Shown here one piece after another: positions 18,235-27,730 of a DNA stretch of 64,000 nucleotides. Numbering within the stretch: position 1 is the first letter of the stretch; the number at the start of each line of letters is the position of its first letter. The stretch comes from Puniceibacterium sp. IMCC21224 (GTDB lineage: Bacteria; Pseudomonadota; Alphaproteobacteria; Rhodobacterales; Rhodobacteraceae). The stretch spans positions 1 through 64,000 of the forward strand of contig NZ_LDPY01000006.1 of assembly GCF_001038505.1 (NCBI RefSeq). Reading direction: 5' to 3'. The notes under the pieces are model-generated. The model was given only the letters and a program-made list of their open reading frames with translations. It was not told the origin of the DNA and did no database searches. Position numbers and translations under genes: made by a program.

Positions 18235-21200
18235 CTATACGATATCGGCGCGGCCCATCATCTCGCGGTACAGGTCTTGGTGCAGGCGGGCGGATGTTTT
18301 CGGATCGTTCAGCGCGGCCGCCTTCAGATGACCGCGGATCCCCTGCAACAGACGTTCGCCAGATTGCGCCCCCCTGAGCGCCCAGGACAGCCCATCGGCA
18401 AACGAATGCGCATCTTCGTAGTGGGCGATATAACCGGTTTCGAGATGTTCGACGAGTTCGGTCACATTTCCGACGGGAAAAGACACAACCGGCGTCCCCG
18501 ACAGCAGCGCCTCGGGCACGGTCTGCGGCGCGTTATCCTCACGCGAGGGAAAGGCAAACACATCCGCCGCCGCATAGACCAGCGACAGTCGCGTCGGATC
18601 CGAAATATAGCCCATGTTATGGGTCTTGATCGGCACATCGAGGTTGCTTGCCCCAAAGAAGATACCTTCGATATCCTGACCATCGCTGCGGCCGGTCAGG
18701 ATGGCCAGGCTTTTTTGCAGGATGTCGCCGCCCTTGCGCAGGTTCTCAAGATTGTCGGCCCCAAAGACGATCAGCTTCTTGTCCAGCGGCAGGCCCAGCT
18801 GCCTGCGGGCCACCATTTTGTTCACCAGCTTGAAGTCATTGACCGGGATCGCGTTGGGGATGACATGAATCGGGCGATCACCGAACAGCGAACTCTCCCG
18901 TGCGCAATCAGCCAGCCATTGCGACGGGCAGACCACATGCAGGTTCTTGATTCCGGCATAGGCATCCCGCTTGCGTTTCCATGCCTCGTGCGCGCGGTTC
19001 GATCCGCTCAGCAGCGGGCAGGCCCGGCATTCGTCACGATACCCTGTGCAGCCTTGGGAATAATGGCAGCCCCCGGTGAACGGATTCATATCGTGCAACG
19101 TCCAGGCGACGGGTTTGTCGCCCATGACATCGGCCATCCGGTCATAGTCGATCATGCCCGAGATCCAGTGCAGATGCACGATATCGGCCTTGTCCAGCGG
19201 TGCTTGGATCGCGTCGAAATCAACGATACTGCCGACATCCGAAAACAATTCGCGCGCGGTAAGCCCCGGCTCGTCCGCCTCGGTGACAACGGCTTTGGCC
19301 CGCCATTTCGGCCGCAGAACCACCTCTGCCAGCCCGCCTTCGGTGACCTCGGGCAGCAGCGGGACACGACGGCTGTGGGGATCGTTGGATTTGGAAAAGA
19401 CGCACAGACTGCGAGCGTCATGACCAAGATTGCGCAGGGATTCCATGCTGCGCTGGCTGGCCGAGCCGGCTCCGCCGGAATCGCTGGTCGACAGGATTTC
19501 AATCCGCAGCAGATCATTGTCAGGCGTGGCAGTCACCGGGGCAGCCACCTGCCCGACCTGCCCGTGACTGGTCAGGTTGTCTTCAAAGATCTTTTTCAGC
19601 GCGGGATTGCGGGTTTGCGCACAATCGGATTGGCCCGCCTCGTGAAAGGCGACCCTGAGTTTTGCCCAAAACGTCTGGTACTGTTCGGGCGTCAGCAACA
19701 CCTTGAGCGCCTCAAAGAACGGCATGTTCCAGTAGTTGAACAGCAGGAAATCCCCGGCCTCGGACTGTCCGGTCTGGTCAAGAACGGCCCAGGCCCTGCG
19801 GCGCCACTCGATCTCGTCCATGAACTTGCGGAACGTATAGGTGTTCATCGCGCTGTCGGCATTGGCGCGGTAACGATAGATCACCTTGTCGATCACGCTG
19901 ATGGTGCGCGCCCGCGCGATCGCCGACACCAGAAAGATGCTGTCCTGACCCATCTTGAGGTCTTCGGGATAGAACACCCTTTTGGCGAAGCTGGCCCGGT
20001 AAAGATAAGACCAGTGCCCTTCGGTGCCACGCAGCAGATCCGGGCTGGAGGCCAGAGAGGTATTCACGATATGCGGCGCACCCTCTTCGAGGCCTTTGCG
20101 CACAGCTTTGGACTGCGCCTGACCCAGCATCAGCTGTTCGTGCATAAAGGCGCCACGGGTCATGTCGCTGCCGTATTTCTCTGCATGATCGTACAACACG
20201 GCCAAGGCATCGGGCGGGATGACGTCATCAGGATCGATGTGAAACACATACTCGCCGCGCGCCGCCGCGATCCCCCGGTTTCGGCTGGCTCCGAGCCCGA
20301 CATTCACCTGATTGATCAGCGTGACAATCCGCGGATCACGCGCGGCGTAATCGTCGATGATCTCCTGAGAATTGTCGGGGGTGTGATCGTTGATGCAAAT
20401 CACCTCGAACGCATCCAGCGTTTGTGCCAACAGCGACTCGAGACATTCGGCCAGCGTCGCGGCCCCATTGTAAACCGGGAGGATCACACTGATCCGGGGC
20501 GACGGGCGGCTGTCCAGGGGGCCGCTGTCCTGCATCGGTCCCGCGTTCTGAACCGCCACCATCGGCATCGCCGGTTCAAACGCGTCAAAGTTCAGGTTTT
20601 TCCAGCGCGGGTGGCGGTTCTTTTGCTGATCGCGGGCATAGGCAACAGCCGCAGCCCGAAATTCTGCTGAGGGGTAGCCGCGGGTGATCTCGCACAGGCG
20701 CTCGGGGGTCAGCCGTTCCAGGCTCATCAGGCTGACGATGCTGCCCGGCTCCATTCCCGGGAACTGCTCTTGCAGCGCGCGCTGCCGCTCTTGATAGAGC
20801 TTGTCCATATCCGTGCTCGATACACCACCCATGCTGAAATTAAGCAGCGGGTCCTTCAGTTCGAAATGGGTATAGCCCTTCCAGAACAGGCGGGTTGTCT
20901 TCATCCGGTCGGCAATGATCCGGTACGAGGGGTCATACCCACCCTCACGGTTGTAGATCTTGGCAGACAATAGCATCGTTTCGTGGCGCAACGGCATCCG
21001 CAGGGCGACCCCCGCATCCAGCGGTGAACTGGGCTGTACCCGGATGCGCTCGCCCTGGTCATCCATATAGGCCGCCATCGCCGAGACAAAATCGGCACCC
21101 GAGGTGCGCTGCGCCTCGACCAGTTTTTCCACACAGCGCGGCGTGTATTCGTCGTCAGAGTTCAGCATGAGGATGTAATCGCCAGAGGCCAGTTCAAGCC

Positions 21201-21579
21201 CCTTGTTCATCGCGACATAGATGCCCCCGTCCGGCTCAGAGAGGTAATAATCGATCCGGTCGTCGTATTTGCGAATGATGTCGAGCGTACCATCGGTTGA
21301 GCCACCATCGACGATCACGTATTCGATGTTGTCATAGCTCTGCTGCACCACAGAGCGGAGCGCCTTTTCGAGGGTTTTTTCAGAATTCCAGCACACGGTG
21401 ATCACCGTGATCAGCGGCGCGTCGGGGCGGCTGGCCCGGATATCGCCGCGCAGCCTGCGCCCGCCTTCGGCGACCCTTGCGCCGGTCAGATCCGGGTATC
21501 GCGAATATCTGCCGACAAAGGGGGGCGTCTGGGCAGTTTCACCCGTCCGGGCCACAGGTATATTCATTGCTTTGTCCAT
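18235..21579 (-). CDS. Giant three-domain glycosyltransferase (GT2-GT2-GT4), copy 2
   Basis: About 1114 residues, paralogue of the protein at 10073-13345. First GT2 at about 56-300 (LITVITVCWNSEKTLE, VIVDGGSTDGT, NSDDEY). Second GT2 at about 362-590 (ISVILPVYNGAATL, ICINDHTPDNS, HIDPDDVIP). GT4 at about 691-1105, with the same four-cysteine motif near 836-856 and SREDNAPQTVPEALLSGTP near the C-terminus. The second position of the E-x7-E pair is kept. It appears to close a long minus-strand operon that starts at gmd. The start is uncertain: ATG at 21579 or 21567; the upstream frame to 21669 overlaps the intergenic region and is unlikely. Each copy flanks the coiled-coil and sulfotransferase genes, and the two point at each other. 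Confidence 0.88.
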   Translation of the reverse strand: MDKAMNIPVARTGETAQTPPFVGRYSRYPDLTGARVAEGGRRLRGDIRASRPDAPLITVITVCWNSEKTLEKALRSVVQQSYDNIEYVIVDGGSTDGTLDIIRKYDDRIDYYLSEPDGGIYVAMNKGLELASGDYILMLNSDDEYTPRCVEKLVEAQRTSGADFVSAMAAYMDDQGERIRVQPSSPLDAGVALRMPLRHETMLLSAKIYNREGGYDPSYRIIADRMKTTRLFWKGYTHFELKDPLLNFSMGGVSSTDMDKLYQERQRALQEQFPGMEPGSIVSLMSLERLTPERLCEITRGYPSAEFRAAAVAYARDQQKNRHPRWKNLNFDAFEPAMPMVAVQNAGPMQDSGPLDSRPSPRISVILPVYNGAATLAECLESLLAQTLDAFEVICINDHTPDNSQEIIDDYAARDPRIVTLINQVNVGLGASRNRGIAAARGEYVFHIDPDDVIPPDALAVLYDHAEKYGSDMTRGAFMHEQLMLGQAQSKAVRKGLEEGAPHIVNTSLASSPDLLRGTEGHWSYLYRASFAKRVFYPEDLKMGQDSIFLVSAIARARTISVIDKVIYRYRANADSAMNTYTFRKFMDEIEWRRRAWAVLDQTGQSEAGDFLLFNYWNMPFFEALKVLLTPEQYQTFWAKLRVAFHEAGQSDCAQTRNPALKKIFEDNLTSHGQVGQVAAPVTATPDNDLLRIEILSTSDSGGAGSASQRSMESLRNLGHDARSLCVFSKSNDPHSRRVPLLPEVTEGGLAEVVLRPKWRAKAVVTEADEPGLTARELFSDVGSIVDFDAIQAPLDKADIVHLHWISGMIDYDRMADVMGDKPVAWTLHDMNPFTGGCHYSQGCTGYRDECRACPLLSGSNRAHEAWKRKRDAYAGIKNLHVVCPSQWLADCARESSLFGDRPIHVIPNAIPVNDFKLVNKMVARRQLGLPLDKKLIVFGADNLENLRKGGDILQKSLAILTGRSDGQDIEGIFFGASNLDVPIKTHNMGYISDPTRLSLVYAAADVFAFPSREDNAPQTVPEALLSGTPVVSFPVGNVTELVEHLETGYIAHYEDAHSFADGLSWALRGAQSGERLLQGIRGHLKAAALNDPKTSARLHQDLYREMMGRADIV

Positions 21580-21680
21580 TCCTCGAAACTCTTTAGGTCC
21601 CACCGATAGTGCGGCTTCCCTTAGCGAGGGAAGCCGCCGCCCGGTCGGCTGACGGGCCGGTGCAGACACCGGTCCGCGTC

Positions 21681-23102
21681 TCAGCTGCGCGCGTAAACGT
21701 CTTCGTAGCGGATGATATCATCCTCGCCCAGATAGCTGCCGGTCTGGACCTCGATCAGGACCATCGGCACCTTGCCGGGGTTTTCCATCCGGTGTACCGC
21801 GCCCAGCGGGATGTAAACCGACTGGTTTTCAGTCACGAGTTTTACTTCCTCATCGACGGTCACCTTTGCGGTGCCTTCGACCACGATCCAGTGTTCCGAC
21901 CGGTGGTGATGGCTTTGCAGGCTCAGCGCAGCACCGGGATGCACAACGATCCGTTTGACCTGAAAGCGCCCGCCGATGACCAGGCTTTCGTACCAGCCCC
22001 AGGGGCGGTAGTCGCGCGGCAGCTGCACCGCCTGCGTGGCCCCCCGCGCCTTAAGCGCGCTCACCGCCTCTTTCACCCGCTGGGATTCGGATTTGTGCGC
22101 CACCAGCACCGCATCCCCCATGGCCACAGCAACGATATCCTTGAGACCGATACCCACCAGTTCGAGCCCTTCGGTTTCCGAACGCAGCAGTGTGTCGGTA
22201 CAGTCGATCGCCGTGGCCCGGTCCGAGCAAACATTGCCCGCGCCGTCAGGGCCGGATTCAAGCCAGACCGCATCCCAGCCGCCCAGATCGGACCAGCCCG
22301 CGCCAAAGGGCATCACGGCAAGGTTTGCGGCCTTTTCCATGATCGCGTAATCGACCGAGATATCCTCGACCTTGCTCCAGGCATCGGGGGCAAGGCGGGT
22401 AAAGCCCAGATCGGTCTGCGCCCCGTCCAGTGCAGCGCGCACACCTTTGACCAGCTCGGGCGCGTGCGCCTCAAATGCTGCGCGCATGGTGGTGGCGGTG
22501 AACAGAAAGATCCCGGCGTTCCAGAGATAATTTCCGGCAGCCAGCATTTCGACAGCACGGGCAGAATCGGGTTTCTCGACAAACCGGGCAAGCGTCTGCG
22601 GCTCGGACGCGCCTGCATCGGCGCCGTCGGCAAGCTCAAGATAACCATAGCCGGTTTCAGGACGCGTCGGGCTGATGCCAAAGGTGATCAGGGCCCCGTC
22701 CCGCGCACGCGGCACAGCCGCCTGCACCGCAGCGCGGAAGGCGGCGGCATCGGGGATGACATGATCCGACGGCGCCACCAGCATCAGCGCGTCTGGATCC
22801 TGCGCCTCAAGGAACAGCGCTGCGGCAAGGATCGCAGGCGCGGTATTGCGTCCCTCGGGTTCGATCAGGATGTTTGACGGCGCCTGTTCGATCGCCGCCA
22901 GCTGTTCGGTCACGATAAAGCGGAACGAATCCCCCGTCAGCACCATGGGCGCGGCAAAGCCCGGTCCGGCGAGGCGGCGGGCCGAAGCCTGGAACAGGCT
23001 TTCCTCGCCCATCAGGCGGGCGAACTGCTTGGGGTAGGATTTACGCGAAAGCGGCCAGAGCCGCGTGCCGGAGCCGCCGCACAAAAGGATGGGGGTAATC
23101 AT
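21681..23102 (-). CDS. manC: Mannose-1-phosphate guanylyltransferase / mannose-6-phosphate isomerase
   Basis: A 473-residue bifunctional type II enzyme. The N-terminal domain makes GDP-mannose; LLCGGSGTRLWPLSRKSYPKQF (about 6-27) is the GTP-binding pyrophosphorylase loop, and FVEKPD (about 174-179) is the second substrate motif. The C-terminal cupin (about 350-470) carries the phosphomannose-isomerase signature RPWGWYESL and the metal ligands in QSHHHRSEHW and VYIPLGAVHRMENPG. It supplies GDP-mannose to Gmd and Fcl for GDP-fucose. Typical length for CpsB/ManC/AlgA proteins. In operon with the giant glycosyltransferase downstream and the SGNH hydrolase upstream. Confidence 0.95.
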   Translation of the reverse strand: MITPILLCGGSGTRLWPLSRKSYPKQFARLMGEESLFQASARRLAGPGFAAPMVLTGDSFRFIVTEQLAAIEQAPSNILIEPEGRNTAPAILAAALFLEAQDPDALMLVAPSDHVIPDAAAFRAAVQAAVPRARDGALITFGISPTRPETGYGYLELADGADAGASEPQTLARFVEKPDSARAVEMLAAGNYLWNAGIFLFTATTMRAAFEAHAPELVKGVRAALDGAQTDLGFTRLAPDAWSKVEDISVDYAIMEKAANLAVMPFGAGWSDLGGWDAVWLESGPDGAGNVCSDRATAIDCTDTLLRSETEGLELVGIGLKDIVAVAMGDAVLVAHKSESQRVKEAVSALKARGATQAVQLPRDYRPWGWYESLVIGGRFQVKRIVVHPGAALSLQSHHHRSEHWIVVEGTAKVTVDEEVKLVTENQSVYIPLGAVHRMENPGKVPMVLIEVQTGSYLGEDDIIRYEDVYARS

Positions 23103-23181
23103 ATCTCGGGTTTCTCCTGCATCGAATGGAAATGCTGTCTATTGGGCCCCGGCGGGGCATTCTCGGATCAAGAGGGTCAGA

Positions 23182-24222
23182 TCAGATTGCCTCGGCACTT
23201 TGCAACCTGATTTGGGTAATCACCGTGATCGGTCCGATGGGCTTCATGACCCGTTCGTTCCGCGCCGGCCACGAGGCGACTTTGCGACGGCAGGTATCAT
23301 AGTTGGGGTCGGTTTCGGAACAGGTGATATCAAGTTTAAGCACACTGTGTCCCGCGTTGTGAAAATCAGCCATGGTGACAAACGTCTCGCGCGGGTAGTG
23401 GCAATACGTATCCCAGACCCGGATTTGGGCGGGCGGCAGGGTATGCCATTGCGGGCTGGCGGAAGTGGGTTTGCCACGCACGGCCACGTCCAGCACCGGC
23501 GAAAACGGGCCGATGGTCTGTTGCTGCACGATCCGTATCCCCGTTTTGGCCGATTTTTCCAGAACCAGACGCATCTGCAAACGTCTCAGACTTCCGCTGC
23601 GCGCCGCAGATCCGGCCACCCTGCGCACATAAACCATGTCGTCGGTGACTGATGGCGCGGTCATCCCAGCCCAAAGCGCCCCAAGCCCCCCCAGCTTGGT
23701 CAGTTGGTCCACGATCTGATCCGCATAAATCCGTGCCCCTGCATGGCGGGTGTGAATATCGTTGAACTTTGCAGGGATATTCGTGACGTCGGACACGTTC
23801 ACCCGGACAATCGGCAGCCCGTGGTCGTCGCAGATTTTACAGTATTTGAAAAACTCCGGCAATCCGTCCGGAATCCCCTGCTCGGGGAGCGGCAGCATCA
23901 GCGTCACCGGGCAGATCCCTGCCTTTAGCAGGCGGCGATAGATATACCGGATCTCGCCCTCGGAAATACGCGTCCCACGAGTCATATCCTCGATCAGCGG
24001 TTCAAACAGGCAGATATCGGGCTGATAGGCGATGACATCTTTCAACAGGGCCAGCCCGCCATCAGACGCCCGGTTGCCACCATAGGTGAATTGCCGAATC
24101 TCGGTCGCGCCAAGGGCCGCCATGTGTTCGCGGCGCAGAACCTCAGCATAGCCGGTCACTGCTCCGGTCGCGTGATCTATGGTCTGGGCGCTGACAGAGG
24201 CGCCATAAATCGCGATCTTCAA
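23182..24222 (-). CDS. SGNH/GDSL-type hydrolase, possible glycan acyl-esterase
   Basis: About 346 residues from a likely TTG start (24222), which follows GAGGG at 9-base spacing and gives LKIAIYGASVSAQTID. GAS near residue 7 replaces the usual GDS and would hold the nucleophilic Ser (block I). TYGGNRASDGG contains the block III asparagine, and NDIHTRHAGARIYAD provides the D-x-x-H (block V). The C-terminal third is a separate beta-rich segment. Such proteins in capsule loci usually add or remove acyl groups. No signal peptide or membrane helix is obvious, so action in the cytoplasm is suggested. An ATG at 24300 would extend the protein by 26 residues but has no good ribosome binding site. Confidence 0.65.
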   Translation of the reverse strand: MKIAIYGASVSAQTIDHATGAVTGYAEVLRREHMAALGATEIRQFTYGGNRASDGGLALLKDVIAYQPDICLFEPLIEDMTRGTRISEGEIRYIYRRLLKAGICPVTLMLPLPEQGIPDGLPEFFKYCKICDDHGLPIVRVNVSDVTNIPAKFNDIHTRHAGARIYADQIVDQLTKLGGLGALWAGMTAPSVTDDMVYVRRVAGSAARSGSLRRLQMRLVLEKSAKTGIRIVQQQTIGPFSPVLDVAVRGKPTSASPQWHTLPPAQIRVWDTYCHYPRETFVTMADFHNAGHSVLKLDITCSETDPNYDTCRRKVASWPARNERVMKPIGPITVITQIRLQSAEAI

Positions 24223-24324
24223 GTGTCTGATCCCTCGCCCTTCTGCCTGATCTGGGTTTTGCGGGTCATGGACCAGAGCCGGATCGCCGAGCGGCCACAT
24301 GACAGGCGGGACGTCCTCATGAAA

Positions 24325-24978
24325 CTAGGATTTTGACGGAACAGGGCTTTCCTTGCCCTCGACCGCAGGTTCGGTCATGGGACACATCTGATCCGCATTC
24401 CCAAGGATGGCATCCCACACATCTGCCGAAGAATCCTGAACCGTAGCATATTCGGCAAAGCGATCGATCCGCCCGTAATAGAGATGCGGCCCTTTCCGCA
24501 CCACGCTGCCCGGCGCCTGATCCCCCTCTTTGGTGACATAAAGCAGATTGGCCCCGCCCCGCGCCGACACCAGATCGGCCAGGTCCTGCACCGCCGACTG
24601 GGGTGGCGTATGTTTGTCCTTGTAGATCACGATCGCATTGGGGTCGCGCAGCTTGGTCTGCAGACGCAGACGCAGGTGCATCACCTTGTTGATCTCCTGA
24701 TCATAGACCGCCCGGTGGTTGGCAACAAATTTCCGGTCGCGCACCATGTCAGAGTGAAACTTGACGCCGGTGCCGCGATCCAGAAGCATCTTGGGCGCGC
24801 AGGGTTCGAGATTGTCAAAAGCATACAACCCGGCAAAATCCGTACGCAGCAGATCACACAGCACCGGAATGGATGTGATGGACCAGCGCAGCAGGCTGCT
24901 GTAGCCGATCTGGTGACGCTTCAGCACAAACCCCAGCTCGCAATTGTCGCCCAGACTTTCGAAACGGGTGATGTTCAT
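24325..24978 (-). CDS. DUF1796-like (putative papain-like cysteine peptidase fold) protein
   Basis: 217 residues. The start MNITRFESLGDNCELGF, with an Asn-Cys pair at residues 12-13, and LLRWSITSIPVLCDLL shortly after, resemble the SLG-x-NC start of DUF1796 proteins, predicted papain-like cysteine peptidases found beside glycan genes. GVKFHSDMV near 71-79 would provide the conserved histidine. The function of the family is not established. It lies 21 bases downstream of fcl and about 100 bases upstream of the SGNH hydrolase gene, in the same minus-strand transcript, so a role in the fucose-containing glycan is plausible. The last 20 residues look disordered. Confidence 0.55.
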   Translation of the reverse strand: MNITRFESLGDNCELGFVLKRHQIGYSSLLRWSITSIPVLCDLLRTDFAGLYAFDNLEPCAPKMLLDRGTGVKFHSDMVRDRKFVANHRAVYDQEINKVMHLRLRLQTKLRDPNAIVIYKDKHTPPQSAVQDLADLVSARGGANLLYVTKEGDQAPGSVVRKGPHLYYGRIDRFAEYATVQDSSADVWDAILGNADQMCPMTEPAVEGKESPVPSKS

Positions 24979-24999
24979 ATGGCTGTCCTCATCCTGTAT

Positions 25000-25986
25000 T
25001 CAGGCGCTGCGCAGGTTCGCCGCATCCTGTTTCAGGAACCATTCATACGTGCCCTGAATACCCTGTTCCAGCCCTATCCCGGCGCGCCAGCCCATATCCG
25101 CCAGACGGCTGACATCCATCAGTTTGCGCATGGTGCCATCGGGTTTGCTGGCGTCCTGAGTGATCCGGCCGGTAAATCCGGTGGTGGCTGCAACCATTTC
25201 AGCCAGTTCGCGGATCGACACATCGCTGCCCGAACCGACATTGATATGGCTGAGCATCGGTTGGGTGCTGGCAGCGTAAATATCCTTGGGCAGGTCGAGC
25301 ACAAACAGCGATGCCTCGGCCATGTCATCGACATGCAGGAATTCGCGGCGCGGCTTGCCCGAGCCCCAGATCACCACCTCTTCGGCGCCGCTTTGGGCCG
25401 CCTCGTGAAACCGCCGGATTAGGGCGGGCAGAACGTGCGAATTCTCGGGGTGGAAATTGTCGCCCGGACCGTACAGGTTCGTTGGCATGACCGAGCGATA
25501 ATCGACCCCGTGCTGGCGGTTATAGCTTTCACACAGCTTGATGCCGGCGATCTTGGCCACGGCATAGGGTTCGTTGGTCGGCTCAAGCACCCCGGTCAGC
25601 AGCGCATCCTCGCGCATTGGCTGCGGCACGGCGCGCGGGTAGATGCAGGATGATCCCAGTTGCAAAAGGCGCGTGGCGCCGCTGGCAAAGGCCTGATGGA
25701 TCACGTTACATTCGATCATCAGGTTGTCGTAGATGAAATCCGCCGGATAGGTGTTGTTGGCATGAATACCCCCGACCCTGGCAGCCGCGAGGATCACCAC
25801 ATCTGGGCGCTCGGTCTGCATGAAATCCCGCACGGCGGTCTGATCGGTCAGGTTCAGATCGGCACTGGTGCGGGTGATTGTCTCAATCGCCTCACCACCG
25901 GCTTTGCGCGCCTCAAGCTGGCGCAGGATTGCGCCCCCCACCATGCCGCGATGGCCTGCGATATAAATTTTTGTTCCGTCGCTCAT
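25000..25986 (-). CDS. fcl: GDP-L-fucose synthase
   Basis: Epimerises and reduces GDP-4-keto-6-deoxymannose to GDP-L-fucose with NADPH. 328 residues from [20 protein letters not shown], the family nucleotide-binding start (GHRGMVG). [20 protein letters not shown] (about 99-118) holds the catalytic Ser and Cys region, and [16 protein letters not shown] has the Tyr-x3-Lys. [21 protein letters not shown] is also diagnostic. The ATG at 25986 is preferred over 26007 because the family N-terminus begins there. Together with manC and gmd this completes GDP-fucose synthesis in the window, the presumed donor for the GT10 enzyme at 2555. Confidence 0.95.
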   Translation of the reverse strand: MSDGTKIYIAGHRGMVGGAILRQLEARKAGGEAIETITRTSADLNLTDQTAVRDFMQTERPDVVILAAARVGGIHANNTYPADFIYDNLMIECNVIHQAFASGATRLLQLGSSCIYPRAVPQPMREDALLTGVLEPTNEPYAVAKIAGIKLCESYNRQHGVDYRSVMPTNLYGPGDNFHPENSHVLPALIRRFHEAAQSGAEEVVIWGSGKPRREFLHVDDMAEASLFVLDLPKDIYAASTQPMLSHINVGSGSDVSIRELAEMVAATTGFTGRITQDASKPDGTMRKLMDVSRLADMGWRAGIGLEQGIQGTYEWFLKQDAANLRSA

Positions 25987-26282
25987 ATTTCCAGCCTGCT
26001 CTACCAAGAAAATGCCTGCCTTTTGGTCCGGTTCAATTCAAGAGGTCGCGCAGGCCTTGGATATAAAGCAGCCTGAGGCATCGGGATCGTTCGCGTCTAT
26101 ATTATCCCGCAGACAGCTACCCAAAACATCCGGGAACTTAAACCATGAAAATGCGCTTGTGCGGCAACTGACAGCCGGTGTCATACCGGGTCCTGGAGAC
26201 GGCAGCACCTGTCGGCGCATCGACGCTGCAGACCCCGAATGCCGCCCAGCATCAAGCGGCAGCTGTCCTGACCAGATGGGCC

Positions 26283-27464
26283 TCAGGTCGGGCGGTGTTG
26301 GGGCACATCCGGCCACAGACCTGCCCGCGCGCCTTCGGTCATCGCCAGCACAAGGTGATACATCAGCCGGGTCAGCGCCTGCGACCACAGGCTGTTGCCG
26401 TCGGCGTCCAGTCGATTCACAAAGCTCGGGCGTCCCTGGAACCAACTCTCGAACATCAGGCACAGCAACGCACGGGCGCGCGCGCCTGCCTGCGGATCCC
26501 CGGCCATATGGCGGATCGCCAGCGTCTTGATCGCCTCGGTCTGGGGCCACAGCAGAAAGCTGTTTTCGGTCACGTCACCCGCAGCCGAAACAGCGTCGAA
26601 TGCCGCCCCCTTGAGTGCGCCGTCCCGGGCAAATCCGTGCCGATCCGCGAACGCGATCAACCGGGCCGCAGGGGCATCAGGGGCGGGATCACCGGCCAGA
26701 CGGGCCTCTTCCAGCAGCAACCAGGCCCATTCGCACTGATGGCCGGGTTCGCGCCGCACCCCGTCGGCACCGGGCAGGGGCCGCAGGTCGGGTGTCAGGA
26801 ACTCCGCAATGCTGCCGCTGTCCTGATCCATGAAATGCCGCAGCCCCAGGGTGCGCAGATCAGCGGCGCGCGACAGCCAGATCGCATCGCCGCTCATGCG
26901 GTTGGCTTGCAGGCAGGCCTCATAGAGGTGCATATGCGGGTTCTGAGCCGGATTGGTCCCGGCTCCGGTGTCATCGTTCAGCAGCAATCCTGTTTCGGGG
27001 TCCGTCAGCCGCGATTTCAGCGCCTCCCAGCACGCGTTGATCAGCGTCGCGGTTTCATCCGAAGGGGACACACGGTGCCACGTCACCAGCCCCAGAATGA
27101 CAAAGCTGTGGTCATAGCTGCGCGCGGCGGCGTCTGCGGCCAGTGCTGTCGGACTGCCATCGCGCTGCGCCATGCAGCGATAAAGGCCCGGTGCCTTGCG
27201 GAACCGATCCAGAAACACCGCCTGCTGTCGCGCAGCGGCAACCAGCATCGGGTCATCTGAAAGCAGGGCTGTGTGCGACAGGGTGAACAGGGTACGAGCC
27301 TGTGTCAGAAGGGATTTTCCTGTCGTGCTGTCCGGATTGCCGTCTGCGTCCAGCGCGTCGAAAACCCCCGCCTGTCCGTCCTGAACCCGCCGTAGCCAGT
27401 CCGTCAGGAAATCGCCCCAGAACCATGCCGACCATTCCTCTGCGCTGCGGCGGCGTGTCTTCAT
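26283..27464 (-). CDS. AGE-family sugar epimerase/isomerase
   Basis: 393 residues with the alternating helical pattern of an (alpha/alpha)6 barrel. AARSYDHSFVILGL near 155-168, NPHMHLYEACLQANR near 195-209 with its conserved His, HQCEWAWLLLEE near 262-273 and LWPQTEAIKTLA near 315-326 are the hallmark blocks of the N-acylglucosamine 2-epimerase superfamily. Members interconvert mannose with glucose or fructose, mannose 6-phosphate with fructose 6-phosphate, or N-acyl sugars; one relative, YihS, acts on sulfoquinovose. Its place between gmd and fcl favours a mannose or mannose 6-phosphate role. It has gaps of about 270-300 bases on both sides, in which I see no gene. Confidence 0.8.
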   Translation of the reverse strand: MKTRRRSAEEWSAWFWGDFLTDWLRRVQDGQAGVFDALDADGNPDSTTGKSLLTQARTLFTLSHTALLSDDPMLVAAARQQAVFLDRFRKAPGLYRCMAQRDGSPTALAADAAARSYDHSFVILGLVTWHRVSPSDETATLINACWEALKSRLTDPETGLLLNDDTGAGTNPAQNPHMHLYEACLQANRMSGDAIWLSRAADLRTLGLRHFMDQDSGSIAEFLTPDLRPLPGADGVRREPGHQCEWAWLLLEEARLAGDPAPDAPAARLIAFADRHGFARDGALKGAAFDAVSAAGDVTENSFLLWPQTEAIKTLAIRHMAGDPQAGARARALLCLMFESWFQGRPSFVNRLDADGNSLWSQALTRLMYHLVLAMTEGARAGLWPDVPQHRPT

Positions 27465-27730
27465 CGGTGTTCTCCGGCTCGCTCTGCCCTGGCATACTTG
27501 TATGGCAGTTCGCAGGCTCTACGCAAGTGCCCCCAGATATTTGGCGGCGACACCCGCCCAAAGCATCCAGGCAGGACATCACCAAACCTGACGACGTATC
27601 TGCGTCAGGCTTCAGTGCCGCCACAATCCGGTTCAGGGACGGCGCCGACTCTTCCTTGAATCCGGTTTCGACAAAGAACCCCTTGTTGGACCTTCAGCGC
27701 ACAAAACCTGCTCTCCTGGGGGTCAGTGCC

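Noticed and set aside
18277..20670. A 797-codon open frame antisense to the second giant glycosyltransferase
   Set aside because: It lies entirely opposite a gene with clear GT2 and GT4 motifs, has no recognisable domain, and long antisense frames are expected in GC-rich DNA.
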